From a virus: DNA of 61,446 nt. Position 1 is the stretch's first letter, and each line of letters starts with the position of its first letter. The stretch is from IMG/VR virus record IMGVR_UViG_3300036851_000232, positions 1-61,446 of that record, one strand, 5' to 3'. A program made the translations under genes and the position numbers. This document shows, in pieces, positions 54,325 through 61,446 of the stretch. The notes below the pieces were generated by a model that searched no databases, was not told the origin of the DNA, and saw only the letters and a program-made list of their open reading frames with translations.

Positions 54325-54355
54325 AGCCCCGGCACTCGGGAGGAAGACCGGGGCT
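54325..54355 (-). terminator. Hairpin after the tRNA-like gene
   Basis: Eight-base perfect arms AGCCCCGG / CCGGGGCT with a 15-base loop, three bases beyond the tRNA discriminator in the leftward sense. May help tRNA 3' end formation or end the transcript. Confidence 0.5.
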
Positions 54356-54357
54356 AG

Positions 54358-54431
54358 TGGCGGGTGTCGGAGTCGAACCGACCTGGCTCGGCGTATGAAA
54401 CCGTTCAGCACGACCGGTGCTGCTACCCGCT
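54358..54431 (-). tRNA. tRNA-Met-like (CAT anticodon)
   Basis: Seventy-four bases fold as a cloverleaf: D-stem CAGCA/TGCTG with GG in the loop, anticodon loop TTCATAC, five-base variable loop, and T-arm GTCGG-TTCGACT-CCGAC. The acceptor has six pairs and an A-C mismatch at 1-72, like the mismatch of initiator tRNA; the anticodon stem has an A-A mismatch at 27-43. CCA is not encoded. No protein gene crosses it. Confidence 0.8.
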
Positions 54432-54490
54432 TCGGTGGTTGCTGGCGATAGATCATCCAGCTTCGCGATCCTATGGAAACCCCTAGAACC

Positions 54491-54757
54491 TCAAGATGCA
54501 AGTTCCTCATCTTTCCCGGCCTGTCGGGCGGGTCGCGGCCGACCCTGCCGCGCGGCACGCCGGGTGTCCCGCTCCACGTCCAACGCGTCCGCCTTGGGCA
54601 CCAACCGCAGCCCCGCCAGACTGATCACGCGCAGCCGACCGTCCCGGATCCATCCGTTGACGGCCTGCGGTGACCGACCGCAGATGACAGCGGCCTCCGC
54701 GACGGTCAGCCATGACCGGGCCACGTCCGGGACGTCATCAAAGCGGGCAGCGGTCAC
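54491..54757 (-). CDS. MerR/excisionase-like HTH protein, 88 aa
   Basis: ATG 54757. Winged helix-turn-helix (WLTVAEAAVICGRSPQAVNG, WIRDGRLRVISLAGLRLVPK), then a basic tail. Second protein of this fold near the terminase. Likely a transcription regulator or a terminase-type DNA-binding helper. Confidence 0.7.
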   Translation of the reverse strand: MTAARFDDVPDVARSWLTVAEAAVICGRSPQAVNGWIRDGRLRVISLAGLRLVPKADALDVERDTRRAARQGRPRPARQAGKDEELAS

Positions 54758-55242
54758 AGCGCGAGCCCCAACTGCGCGCCGTCAGGCGGGATCGGGGCGG
54801 GCATCCCGTCCGGCAGCAGCTGCAGCGCGACAAGGCCCGACCCCGTGTAGCCGACCGGTTCGAACCCGGCGCGGCGGAAGCACCGGCCCGGGTCGCGCTT
54901 GCGGCGGACCTTCGACGGGTCAACGAACGTGACCATGCCGAGGTCGGGCACGTCGGGCCACTGCCAACGAGTCGCGGCGACAGCGGCGGTGATCAACTCG
55001 GAGGACAGCACCGCGCCTTCGTTGCGGAACGCGGAGCACACCCAGGCCCCAGCCCACGCGTGCTTCACATACTCAGCGAACGGCCACGACGTGATCCACA
55101 GCGCGGTGTCAGTGGTGAGAACGAGGCAACGGCCGGGAGGGACGAACTGCGGGGCACCGATCGCCTGCCGGTTGTAGTGCCGGTCAGCGATGGCCCGGGC
55201 ATGCGGGTCTGCCCGCCATGACATGTGCCAGCTCGTTGTCAC
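54754..55242 (-). CDS. Acyltransferase-like protein, possibly Mom-type DNA modification enzyme
   Basis: 162 residues from GTG 55242. Motifs WRADPHARAIADRHYNRQ, GAPQFVPPGRCLVL, WAGAWVCSAFRNEG, LSSELITAAVAATR and GMVTFVDPSKVRRKRDPG recur in a conserved actinophage family with a GNAT-like strand-helix pattern. Phage Mu Mom, a relative in fold, alters adenine in DNA. I think the match is plausible but cannot prove it; other GNAT roles remain open. Confidence 0.5.
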   Translation of the reverse strand: MTTSWHMSWRADPHARAIADRHYNRQAIGAPQFVPPGRCLVLTTDTALWITSWPFAEYVKHAWAGAWVCSAFRNEGAVLSSELITAAVAATRWQWPDVPDLGMVTFVDPSKVRRKRDPGRCFRRAGFEPVGYTGSGLVALQLLPDGMPAPIPPDGAQLGLAL

Positions 55243-55946
55243 GACACCGCCCGCGCGGTCGCCGCCACCATGTCGTCGTACTCCTGGAGCGTGAGCAGCC
55301 GCCCGCACGTGTCGACCTCGCATTTCACGTGCTTATCCCCACCCTTATGGATCAAGGACCGGCGGTTACAGCGCGGACATGGGATCGGCTTCCGGACGGT
55401 GTCCGGGCTAGTCCGCGACGCCTCCTGCGCCATCCGGTGCAGCCGCAGGATCTCCGCGCCGAAGTCGACGGCCATAGGCGAACCGAGGATCCCGTCGAGG
55501 TGCCGGGTGAGCCAGGACACGCAGCCGATGCCCCTGGGCGCTGTCCGACCCCTCAGCGGCCGCGCGGGCCACTGCCTGAGATCCCGGTAGGCCTGCTCCC
55601 ATTCCTCCAGCGTGGTGAGGATCTCGTCCACGTCGTCGGCCTTCGGCGCCGGGCTGGGCGAGCCCGCGCTGCCGGACACCTTGTCGCCGGCCTGGCCGCG
55701 CTTACCGGCGACCTCGGCCTCCAGGATCGCGGTCAGGTCGTCGAGCTCGGCCAGGCACGCGCGGATGATGCTGGCGCAGCGGCGACACCACACGGGCTGG
55801 CCGGGCTCGGGCCTGAGGGTGTGCGGCTGAGGCGGGTCGCTGTCCTCGCCGCCCAGGACCCGGTTCATGTGGCCGGCCACCGCGGCCCGGTACGCCTCCT
55901 CGGCCTTGCGGTGGGCGGCGTTGCACGGGCCGGGGCAGTTGCTCAT
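55239..55946 (-). CDS. Zinc-binding accessory protein, 235 aa
   Basis: Three Cys clusters: CPGPC at the start, CRRCAS near residue 53, and CPRCNRRSLIHKGG ... KCEVDTC in the last 50 residues (a full zinc ribbon). Between them a helical middle. Widespread actinophage family of unknown task, next to packaging genes. Confidence 0.65.
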   Translation of the reverse strand: MSNCPGPCNAAHRKAEEAYRAAVAGHMNRVLGGEDSDPPQPHTLRPEPGQPVWCRRCASIIRACLAELDDLTAILEAEVAGKRGQAGDKVSGSAGSPSPAPKADDVDEILTTLEEWEQAYRDLRQWPARPLRGRTAPRGIGCVSWLTRHLDGILGSPMAVDFGAEILRLHRMAQEASRTSPDTVRKPIPCPRCNRRSLIHKGGDKHVKCEVDTCGRLLTLQEYDDMVAATARAVS

Positions 55947-56296
55947 TGCCGCCTCCGCAGCAGCAGCCCGCCGCGCTGTACGTGGTCACGTGTCTCGGCG
56001 TCCAGACCTTGCACGGTCCGGGGCCGGAACCATTCCCAGGCCGGTTCGGGGATGTGCGCTGGCCGCGGCCCCTGCGGGTACATCATCGACCCCGCTGTGC
56101 CGGGGCAGTCGCCCTCGCGGCCGGATGCTCGGCAGGCGAGAAACATCGGGGTGACACCGTCGTCCACGTCGATGGTGACGGTCAAGCCACCGCAGTCGCG
56201 GCACCGGTAGGCGTTCTCACGGCCGTTGAACCCGGACGGCGAGTTGGGGGGCGGGGGACTCGTCCGACCGGTCCCGAGTCGTCTGCGGTTGCTCAC
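55943..56296 (-). CDS. Zinc-ribbon protein, 117 aa
   Basis: GTG 56296. YRCRDCGG near residue 31 and CRASGREGDCPG near 55 form a zinc site; an unstructured Pro-rich head precedes. C-terminal basic helix. Function unknown. Confidence 0.6.
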   Translation of the reverse strand: MSNRRRLGTGRTSPPPPNSPSGFNGRENAYRCRDCGGLTVTIDVDDGVTPMFLACRASGREGDCPGTAGSMMYPQGPRPAHIPEPAWEWFRPRTVQGLDAETRDHVQRGGLLLRRRQ

Positions 56297-56520
56297 CCGA
56301 ACATCGCCTCCTGAACCTCGACGCCCCGGCAGCCGCCGCACACCGGGTCGGCCGCATCCGGGGGCACCTCGAGCCACAGCTCGGCTGGCACGAGCTCCCG
56401 GCCGCACACCGTCCAGCCCGACGGGTAGCCCTCACCTGGGCCGGGCAGGACGGTGTCGCGGCCGTGGTCGAGGAGGTGCGCGCCGGACCAGGGCTCACGC
56501 GCCGAGGCGACGAACGTCAT
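56293..56520 (-). CDS. Small Cys protein, 75 aa
   Basis: ATG 56520. C-x-G and CGGC near the end; beta-turn rich. Coupled by GTGA/ATGA overlaps. Unknown. Confidence 0.55.
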   Translation of the reverse strand: MTFVASAREPWSGAHLLDHGRDTVLPGPGEGYPSGWTVCGRELVPAELWLEVPPDAADPVCGGCRGVEVQEAMFG

Positions 56521-57002
56521 CGCCTCATCACCTTCAACGCTTGCGCCGCCCACCCGCCGCAGTAGTCCGCCGGCGTGCCGTCGGCCTTGTACGGCCGGCC
56601 GTCGATGATCGGCGGCGAATACGCGAACGGCGACCCGGGCACGGTCGCCCCGGACGGGTGCCGCCAATGGGTCGGCCGGCGGATGCCCTGGTGGCACCAG
56701 AACGGGTCGCCAGACTCAACCAGTCGCCGCAGCAAATACTCGTCGCCGGCCGCCTTCGGATCACCCGTGCGTTCCGGGCTGCCGGGCCGGTACGCGCAGT
56801 CCACGCACATCGACGGCCGCACGGCCGCGTCCAGGTCGGTGCGCGGCTCGGTCTGCTCCACCTCGTACACCGACTCCCAGCAGGTACACCGGGCCGGGCC
56901 GTACTCGGCGGAGCCGTAACAGCAGGGCACCTCGGCGTTGCCGACGTCCGGCCAGTCCCCGTCGATGCATTTGTCCATGCACATGAAACCGCCGTCGCTC
57001 AC
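56517..57002 (-). CDS. Cys-rich protein, 161 aa
   Basis: GTG 57002. Eleven cysteines, mostly in the first 75 residues (CMDKC, CCYG, CTCWES, CVDCAYRPGSPE). The C-CVDCAYRPGSPE block is a frequent signature in actinophage proteins of unknown function. The second half is Pro/Gly/Trp-rich. Confidence 0.6.
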   Translation of the reverse strand: MSDGGFMCMDKCIDGDWPDVGNAEVPCCYGSAEYGPARCTCWESVYEVEQTEPRTDLDAAVRPSMCVDCAYRPGSPERTGDPKAAGDEYLLRRLVESGDPFWCHQGIRRPTHWRHPSGATVPGSPFAYSPPIIDGRPYKADGTPADYCGGWAAQALKVMRR

Positions 57003-57241
57003 AGCAGCCCTCCCGCTGGCCCGTCCTTCGGCATGCCGTCCCGGTCGGCCCCGCAGCGGCAGCAGAACCAGCGGATCATCGCGTCCGCTGGATGCCACCA
57101 GTGCCCGCCCGCCTGGCGGCAACGCCGCTCACGTCGCCATTGGTGCCACCACGACGAGTCGCGGATCGGCGGGGCGGGCATCCACACGCCGGGCGCGACC
57201 TCCTGCTGGATCGGGTGCTCCGGATGAGTCGTCTGGCTCAT
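56999..57241 (-). CDS. Trp/Cys-rich small protein, 80 aa
   Basis: Contains WWHQWRRERRCRQAGGHWWH and FCCRCGADRDG; tryptophan, histidine and cysteine suggest a zinc fold. Coupled to neighbours. Unknown. Confidence 0.55.
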   Translation of the reverse strand: MSQTTHPEHPIQQEVAPGVWMPAPPIRDSSWWHQWRRERRCRQAGGHWWHPADAMIRWFCCRCGADRDGMPKDGPAGGLL

Positions 57242-57399
57242 GTCAATCCTCTCGTCTCAACGTCGACCACCGGCCGGGGCAGCACGCACCAGTCGCAGCC
57301 GCACCCCGGCGGGCACTCCTCATCGGCGTCGTCGAGGCAGAGCAGACACACCTGCCAGTCGTCCCATTCGGTCAGGAGGCCGCAGCGCACGCAGATCAC
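57238..57399 (-). CDS. Cys-rich mini protein, 53 aa
   Basis: GTG 57399. Nine cysteines (CVRCG, CLLCLDDADEECPPGCGCD) give two zinc sites in a very small protein. Unknown. Confidence 0.55.
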   Translation of the reverse strand: MICVRCGLLTEWDDWQVCLLCLDDADEECPPGCGCDWCVLPRPVVDVETRGLT

Positions 57400-57836
57400 A
57401 GCCCGGTCACCACCCTCAGCACGCGGAAGAACCCGCGCACCACCCGACCGCGCCAGCCGTCCGCCTCCCCGATGTCGCGGATCGACAGCAGGTTCGGGCA
57501 CAGCGCACGCGGCTTGACCGTCATGCTCGACCCGAGGTACGGCGTCTTCGCGCTCGTCGCCTTCCACGCCGCGGCCCGCGCATCGGCGCACGACGGGCAG
57601 GCGTACAGGTCGCCGCCGTCCCACGACCTGTCCTGCGAGCAGTCCGCGCCGCAGTACCGGCAATGCGGCCCGGTCGGCGCGGTGGACTCGGTGCCGCCGA
57701 TTCGCTCATCCGGCGCGTCCGGAGGCGTGACACCGGACCCGCCGGGTGGCGGTCGATCTGGTTTCGCCCTGTCGCTGACTGGCTGACCCGGCGGACGCTG
57801 CGGCCTGCCGGAGGTCCAGTCCCAACGCCACATCAC
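57396..57836 (-). CDS. Zinc-finger protein, 146 aa
   Basis: CRYCGADCSQ and CPSCADARAAA near residues 59-85 make a zinc finger; a disordered Pro-rich head precedes and a basic helix ends the protein. Coupled to the small terminase gene. Possibly DNA-binding. Confidence 0.6.
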   Translation of the reverse strand: MMWRWDWTSGRPQRPPGQPVSDRAKPDRPPPGGSGVTPPDAPDERIGGTESTAPTGPHCRYCGADCSQDRSWDGGDLYACPSCADARAAAWKATSAKTPYLGSSMTVKPRALCPNLLSIRDIGEADGWRGRVVRGFFRVLRVVTGL

Positions 57837-58459
57837 GCCGCACCTCCCGCCTCGAGCTCCCCCGCCGCCCCGAACAGCCGGCGGATACCGGCCGCCACCA
57901 CCACCCGCACCGCCTCATCGTCCGGGTCATGACCCAGCTCGGCCAGGATCCAGCGCTGCGCCTCCGCCAACCGGTCACCCTGCTGCTCAGCCACCCGCAC
58001 CATCCGATCCCCCAGCTGCGCGTCGTCCATCACCTTCGCCGTCGCCCTGAGTTCGGCCTCGGCGCGCCACAGCAGCTCCACCCACACCGCCGGCTTCTCG
58101 AACCGGCCCGTCATGTCGGTCTGCTTCAGCTCGCCGACCGGCAGGCTGGCGACGATCGCGTGCAGGAACATCACCTGCCCCACCCAGCGGGCCAGCTGGT
58201 CGGTCAGGACCTGGCCGGGTGGCTGATCCTGCGGCAGATTCCGGTCGGCGAGGTATGCGGCGATGGACCGTTCCGCGGCCTGCGCCTCGAGGCGGCGGGC
58301 GGCGGCGGCGATGACTTGTGGGGCGTGGCCGCCGTGGCGGGGGCACACCGCCGATCCGTTCCGCGGGTATCGCATGCATGGCTGCTCGGCTTGGTTGTGC
58401 GCGGTGCAGCGTGGATGCGGTTTCCCGCAGCGGGGGCAGTCGATGGGGTCGGTCATCAT
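57833..58459 (-). CDS. Terminase small subunit-like protein, 208 aa
   Basis: Zinc head (CPRCGKPHPRC, CMRYPRNGSAVCPRHGG) and HAPQVIAAAARRLEAQAAER, the typical small-terminase entry of actinophages. A long helical body (residues 75-200) fits oligomerisation. Selects phage DNA for the motor at 52217. Separated from it by some 4 kb of accessory genes. Confidence 0.7.
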   Translation of the reverse strand: MMTDPIDCPRCGKPHPRCTAHNQAEQPCMRYPRNGSAVCPRHGGHAPQVIAAAARRLEAQAAERSIAAYLADRNLPQDQPPGQVLTDQLARWVGQVMFLHAIVASLPVGELKQTDMTGRFEKPAVWVELLWRAEAELRATAKVMDDAQLGDRMVRVAEQQGDRLAEAQRWILAELGHDPDDEAVRVVVAAGIRRLFGAAGELEAGGAA

Positions 58460-58471
58460 GCTGCTGCGATC

Positions 58472-58888
58472 TCAGAACGGTGGTTCGTCATCGAGCCGCT
58501 CCTCTTCTCGATTCGGGGCCGGGACCGGCGGCGAGGCGTCGAGCGGCGGCAGGGGGTCGTGGCATTTGTGATCAGCGACCACATGAGCGTCGGTGCCGGC
58601 GGGTCGTCCGGTGATCCTCAAAGCGTCGCGGCGGTTGATCTCGTAGTGGTCGCCGCGCCAGGTGAGCTGGTAGGTGGCGCGGCCGGTGAGGAGCGCGGAG
58701 GCCTCGCCGCAGGGTTCGAGGGGGTGGGGGTCGCAGGTGGCGGGGAGAGCGGCCCGGTCATCGTCGAGGCCTCGGAGGACTACTTGCCCGCAGTTGCGGC
58801 AGAGGGTGGTGCGAGCGCGACGGCTGATGCCGTCGGGGTTGTGGCGGCCGATGGTTTCGAGGTGGGTCTGCAGCCAGGTGGGGATCAT
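58472..58888 (-). CDS. Zinc-binding protein, 138 aa
   Basis: ATG 58888 overlaps the end of the Prim-Pol gene by four bases (ATGA). CRNCGQVVLRGLDDD near residue 30 and CDPHPLEPCGE form a zinc ribbon. Short conserved actinophage protein between replication and packaging genes; role unknown. Confidence 0.6.
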   Translation of the reverse strand: MIPTWLQTHLETIGRHNPDGISRRARTTLCRNCGQVVLRGLDDDRAALPATCDPHPLEPCGEASALLTGRATYQLTWRGDHYEINRRDALRITGRPAGTDAHVVADHKCHDPLPPLDASPPVPAPNREEERLDDEPPF

Positions 58889-61446
58889 GTGGGGATTTCC
58901 TCCTGGATGGTGCTGGCGGAGCAGAGGTCGGCGGTGGCGCCGCAGGTGAGGCAGACCTCGCCAGGTGTTTTCGGTGTCCAGGGCGGACACGCGGCCCGTG
59001 CGGGGTTTGCGGGCTTTGCGGGGTCTGTTTCCGGCCCACGCTCATGGCCATTTTCTGTTGATCTTTCCCCTAGTCCGGTTTGTACCGTATTGATCTGGAG
59101 GTCTTCTCGCGCGGTGAGGAAATTAGAACCCGCAAACACCGCAAACCCCGCAGGTTCATATCGCTGGACCCGCCATAACTTGATCTTGTCGTGGGCGTTT
59201 TGCCCGGCCTGCCGGACCGACAGGTCACCCGCCCAGCGGCCATCCCGGTTGGCCAACCAGCGGCCCAACGACTTGCCGATCACCGACAACCCGGCCTTGG
59301 ACCTGGCCGCCTTGTCCGCGAGATCGGCAGGCAGCGCGTCGAGGGGGATCGGGTGCGCGGCCTTCCACTGCCTGACGATTTCGCTGTCGTCGGCGAACCG
59401 TGCCGTGTCGTCGCCGGTGTCGACCTTGGCCAGCAGCTCCTTGACCGACCACGTGCCCTCGCCGAACGCGGCCTGGGCGGCAGCGAGGAAGTTGTGCCAG
59501 TCGTCGTCGTCGGTGCCGACGTCGAGTCGCGTGTCATCGTGATCGAACACCCCGGGCATGCCCGCATGGGCGAGGATGCCGCGGATGGTGCGGACCCAGG
59601 TCGTGTAGCTGTCGCTGCCTGCCTGCCCGCCAAGCGGCTTACCGGCGATGATCCAGGCGCGGGCGAAGGTGAGCAGCGCGGCCAGGAGTTCGCCGCGGCG
59701 GTCCCGGACCCAGGTCTCGAGGTCGGTGATGGCGAAGCCGGTGCGGCGTTCCGGGTTGGGCACACCCGGGTCGATTTCGACGGGGATGGTGCGCCGGGGC
59801 AGGTCACCGCCGATCGCGATGTTGTTCCCGGTGATCATCCACAGCCGGTCGTTGCGGCGGGAGATCATCTCGTTGGAGCCGAGCCGGCGGTCGTCCCATT
59901 GGGGGGAGGTGAGCAGCCCCGACAGGGTGGAGGAGCGGAGCACGCCGGTGACGTTGTCGATGTGGATGACGGGGCCGGTGGTGACGTCGAGGATCGCGCT
60001 GATCTGTTTCCGAAGTTCCGCGTCGTCTTCGGGCATTTCGGCGCGGAACACGCCGCCGTGGATGATGCGGTTGACGGTGGCGAGGAGGGTTTTGCCGCTG
60101 CCGGGTTGCGGCGCGGTGATCGCGGTGAGCTTGTACGGCGGTGGTGTGATCTGGCGGAGCAGGGGGGTGAGCAGTGCCCCGAGGTAGTTCGCCTTGTGGT
60201 GGTCGGTGACGAACGGGAACCCGGCGACCATCTCGTGTATCAGCGCGACCGCTGCGCCGAGTTGCGTCGTGGTGGGTGTGTCGGGGACGGGGGGCATGTC
60301 GAAGCCGGGTTCGGGGAGGTGGAGGAGGCCGCTGGCCTGGTCGTAGCCGGGGGCGGTGAGCATGGTGCCGTCGCGTCGCAGGATCGGGGTGTGGGTGACG
60401 CCGCGTAGCCTGCGAAGGTTGGGCAGCATGTCGGGCACGTCTACCGGGATTTTCGCGGCGGCGGCGGGGAATGTGGCGTGCACCTTGACGGGGTCGTCTT
60501 TCGGGCCGGCGCGCCGATAGCACCAGTACATGTAGGTCATCCTTGCGGCGAGCGCGGAGGCGGTGACGGGGCGGACCTGCGCGGGCCCGTCGGTGTCGTC
60601 GTCGTCGCCGGTGAGGGGGACGTACCCGTCTTCGTTCTCCCGCGGGGTGTGGACGATGTCTCCGGTGCGGTTGAACATGCCGGCGAGCCGGCCGGTGCCG
60701 GTGTTGTCGCGGAGCCAGTCGGCGGCGTCGGCGGGGAGAGTGACGTCGAACTCCGGTCGTGTCATCTCGGTGTCTGGCTGATCGGGGGCCGGTTCGTCAG
60801 TGTCGGGGCCGGCGAGTTCGCACAGGTCGCTGTCGGGCTTGGGTGCTGGCCCGCCGTAGCCCTGCCGTCGAAGTTCTTTGGCGGCGGTGCTGTAGTTCCC
60901 GCCGTGTTCGAGGTGGGTGTGTGCGGCGAACTTCGAGTAGGGCTTCTCGGTGTCGAAGATCGTGGAGGTGGAGAAAACGTAGAGCCGGTCCGCGCCGTCG
61001 GCGGAGGTGCCGGTGGTGGCGGAGATGACGGTGCCGGTCTTGCCGGGGCGGCACCAGCCGAGGCCGCCGCCGGTGAGGCGGCGGGTGATGCGCCAGCCGT
61101 GGGGTTCGAGGATGTCGGTCCAGGTGGCTTTCTGGTTGTAGTCGTCGCCGGGCCGGGCTCCTGTCCCGTCATAGGTCGCCGTGTTCTGGTTGCCCCATGT
61201 TTCTGCTGGCAAAGTTTCGGCGGGCATCTGGTCGAGCAGCGTGGCGACGGCGTGCAGGGCGTCGCGTTCGTCTTCCGAAATGAGGGGGATGGTGGCGGGG
61301 TCACCGACGAGGGCGGTCCAGGCTTTGCTGGAGGGGTGGGTGCGGCCGGCGGAGGGGGCGGTGATGACGTAGCCGCCTTCGCCGCGGGTTTCGATAAGGG
61401 TGTAGATCTTCTGGTCGGGGTTGGTCGCGAGTTCAGCTGTGGTGGC
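58885..61446 (-). CDS. Prim-Pol/helicase, main part (starts at the left end of the window)
   Basis: Continues the frame that opens at 554; residues 185-987 lie at 61294-58885 in the circle. After the Prim-Pol domain comes a zinc-like and linker region, then a superfamily-3-type/AAA helicase core: Walker A PQPGSGKTLLATV near residue 583, Walker B-like GPVIHIDNVTG, sensor-type LWMITGNNIAIGGDLPRRTI with arginine finger, and a C-terminal lid. The last 70 residues end in CPPW ... CLTCGATADLC. It would prime and unwind DNA as a self-contained initiator. A separate polymerase gene is absent. Confidence 0.85.
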   Translation of the reverse strand, partial: ATTAELATNPDQKIYTLIETRGEGGYVITAPSAGRTHPSSKAWTALVGDPATIPLISEDERDALHAVATLLDQMPAETLPAETWGNQNTATYDGTGARPGDDYNQKATWTDILEPHGWRITRRLTGGGLGWCRPGKTGTVISATTGTSADGADRLYVFSTSTIFDTEKPYSKFAAHTHLEHGGNYSTAAKELRRQGYGGPAPKPDSDLCELAGPDTDEPAPDQPDTEMTRPEFDVTLPADAADWLRDNTGTGRLAGMFNRTGDIVHTPRENEDGYVPLTGDDDDTDGPAQVRPVTASALAARMTYMYWCYRRAGPKDDPVKVHATFPAAAAKIPVDVPDMLPNLRRLRGVTHTPILRRDGTMLTAPGYDQASGLLHLPEPGFDMPPVPDTPTTTQLGAAVALIHEMVAGFPFVTDHHKANYLGALLTPLLRQITPPPYKLTAITAPQPGSGKTLLATVNRIIHGGVFRAEMPEDDAELRKQISAILDVTTGPVIHIDNVTGVLRSSTLSGLLTSPQWDDRRLGSNEMISRRNDRLWMITGNNIAIGGDLPRRTIPVEIDPGVPNPERRTGFAITDLETWVRDRRGELLAALLTFARAWIIAGKPLGGQAGSDSYTTWVRTIRGILAHAGMPGVFDHDDTRLDVGTDDDDWHNFLAAAQAAFGEGTWSVKELLAKVDTGDDTARFADDSEIVRQWKAAHPIPLDALPADLADKAARSKAGLSVIGKSLGRWLANRDGRWAGDLSVRQAGQNAHDKIKLWRVQRYEPAGFAVFAGSNFLTAREDLQINTVQTGLGERSTENGHERGPETDPAKPANPARAACPPWTPKTPGEVCLTCGATADLCSASTIQEEIPT
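61295..61446. repeat. Terminal direct repeat, right copy (circular overlap)
   Basis: Right-hand copy of the 152-base repeat. The only difference changes a tryptophan codon here to an arginine codon in the left copy (S-K-A-W against S-K-A-R). The right copy is more likely correct because it lies inside the contig read depth, but that is a guess. Confidence 0.9.

Noticed and set aside
54835-54875. GGTTCGAACCC resembling a tRNA T-arm
   Set aside because: It lies inside a well-supported protein frame and no acceptor or anticodon stem can be built around it.

Overview
The window is a complete double-stranded DNA phage genome of about 61.3 kb, drawn as a linear contig. Bases 1-152 repeat bases 61295-61446 with one mismatch, and a single reading frame (primase-polymerase/helicase) runs across the junction, so the molecule closes into a circle of 61294 bp. 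The host is almost certainly a high-GC actinobacterium: codon use is strongly GC-rich, GTG starts are frequent, a WhiB-type regulator is present, and the plasmid-transfer module is of the Streptomyces/actinomycete kind. The virion genes (terminase, portal, Mu F-like minor head protein, protease-scaffold, major capsid, connectors, major tail, chaperone pair, 1095-residue tape measure, minor tail proteins) indicate a long-tailed siphovirus.

Layout. Nearly all genes read leftward as one program that starts at a divergent switch near 16.25-16.41 kb and runs down through 1, around the junction, and on to 21.6 kb. First come about 45 small genes (16.25 kb to 0.6 kb), commonly coupled by ATGA/GTGA overlaps. 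They include ParB-HTH-DUF4326 and HNH proteins, a RecB/Cas4-like nuclease, a likely ssDNA-binding protein, a RuvC-like resolvase, a WhiB regulator and a DNA methyltransferase. The Prim-Pol/helicase follows across the junction, then small terminase and accessory zinc-finger genes with a tRNA-Met-like gene (58.9-53.7 kb), then large terminase, head, connector and tail genes (53.7-25.4 kb), and finally lysis genes with a collagen-like membrane protein (25.0-21.6 kb).

The segment 16.4-21.6 kb is different. It holds a rightward repressor gene, a GntR/HutC-type regulator, and a rightward set encoding a DUF2637/SpdB-like membrane protein, a small membrane protein, an FtsK/TraB-type DNA pump and a GIY-YIG protein. 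This resembles the conjugation module of actinomycete plasmids and integrative elements. I found no integrase and no recombination directionality system I would trust, so a phage-plasmid life style is the most interesting reading. The module carries 16 copies of GGTACC in 2.6 kb (I found five elsewhere), and a cluster of GCGTCGCA octamers lies at the 3' end of the pump gene, where such plasmids carry their transfer locus.

Four short rightward islands (25.15, 33.4, 47.8 and 51.7 kb) interrupt the leftward late operon. One has a clear promoter with an inverted-repeat operator. No gene-free stretch exceeds about 200 bases; the gaps hold hairpins, operators or the tRNA as listed.
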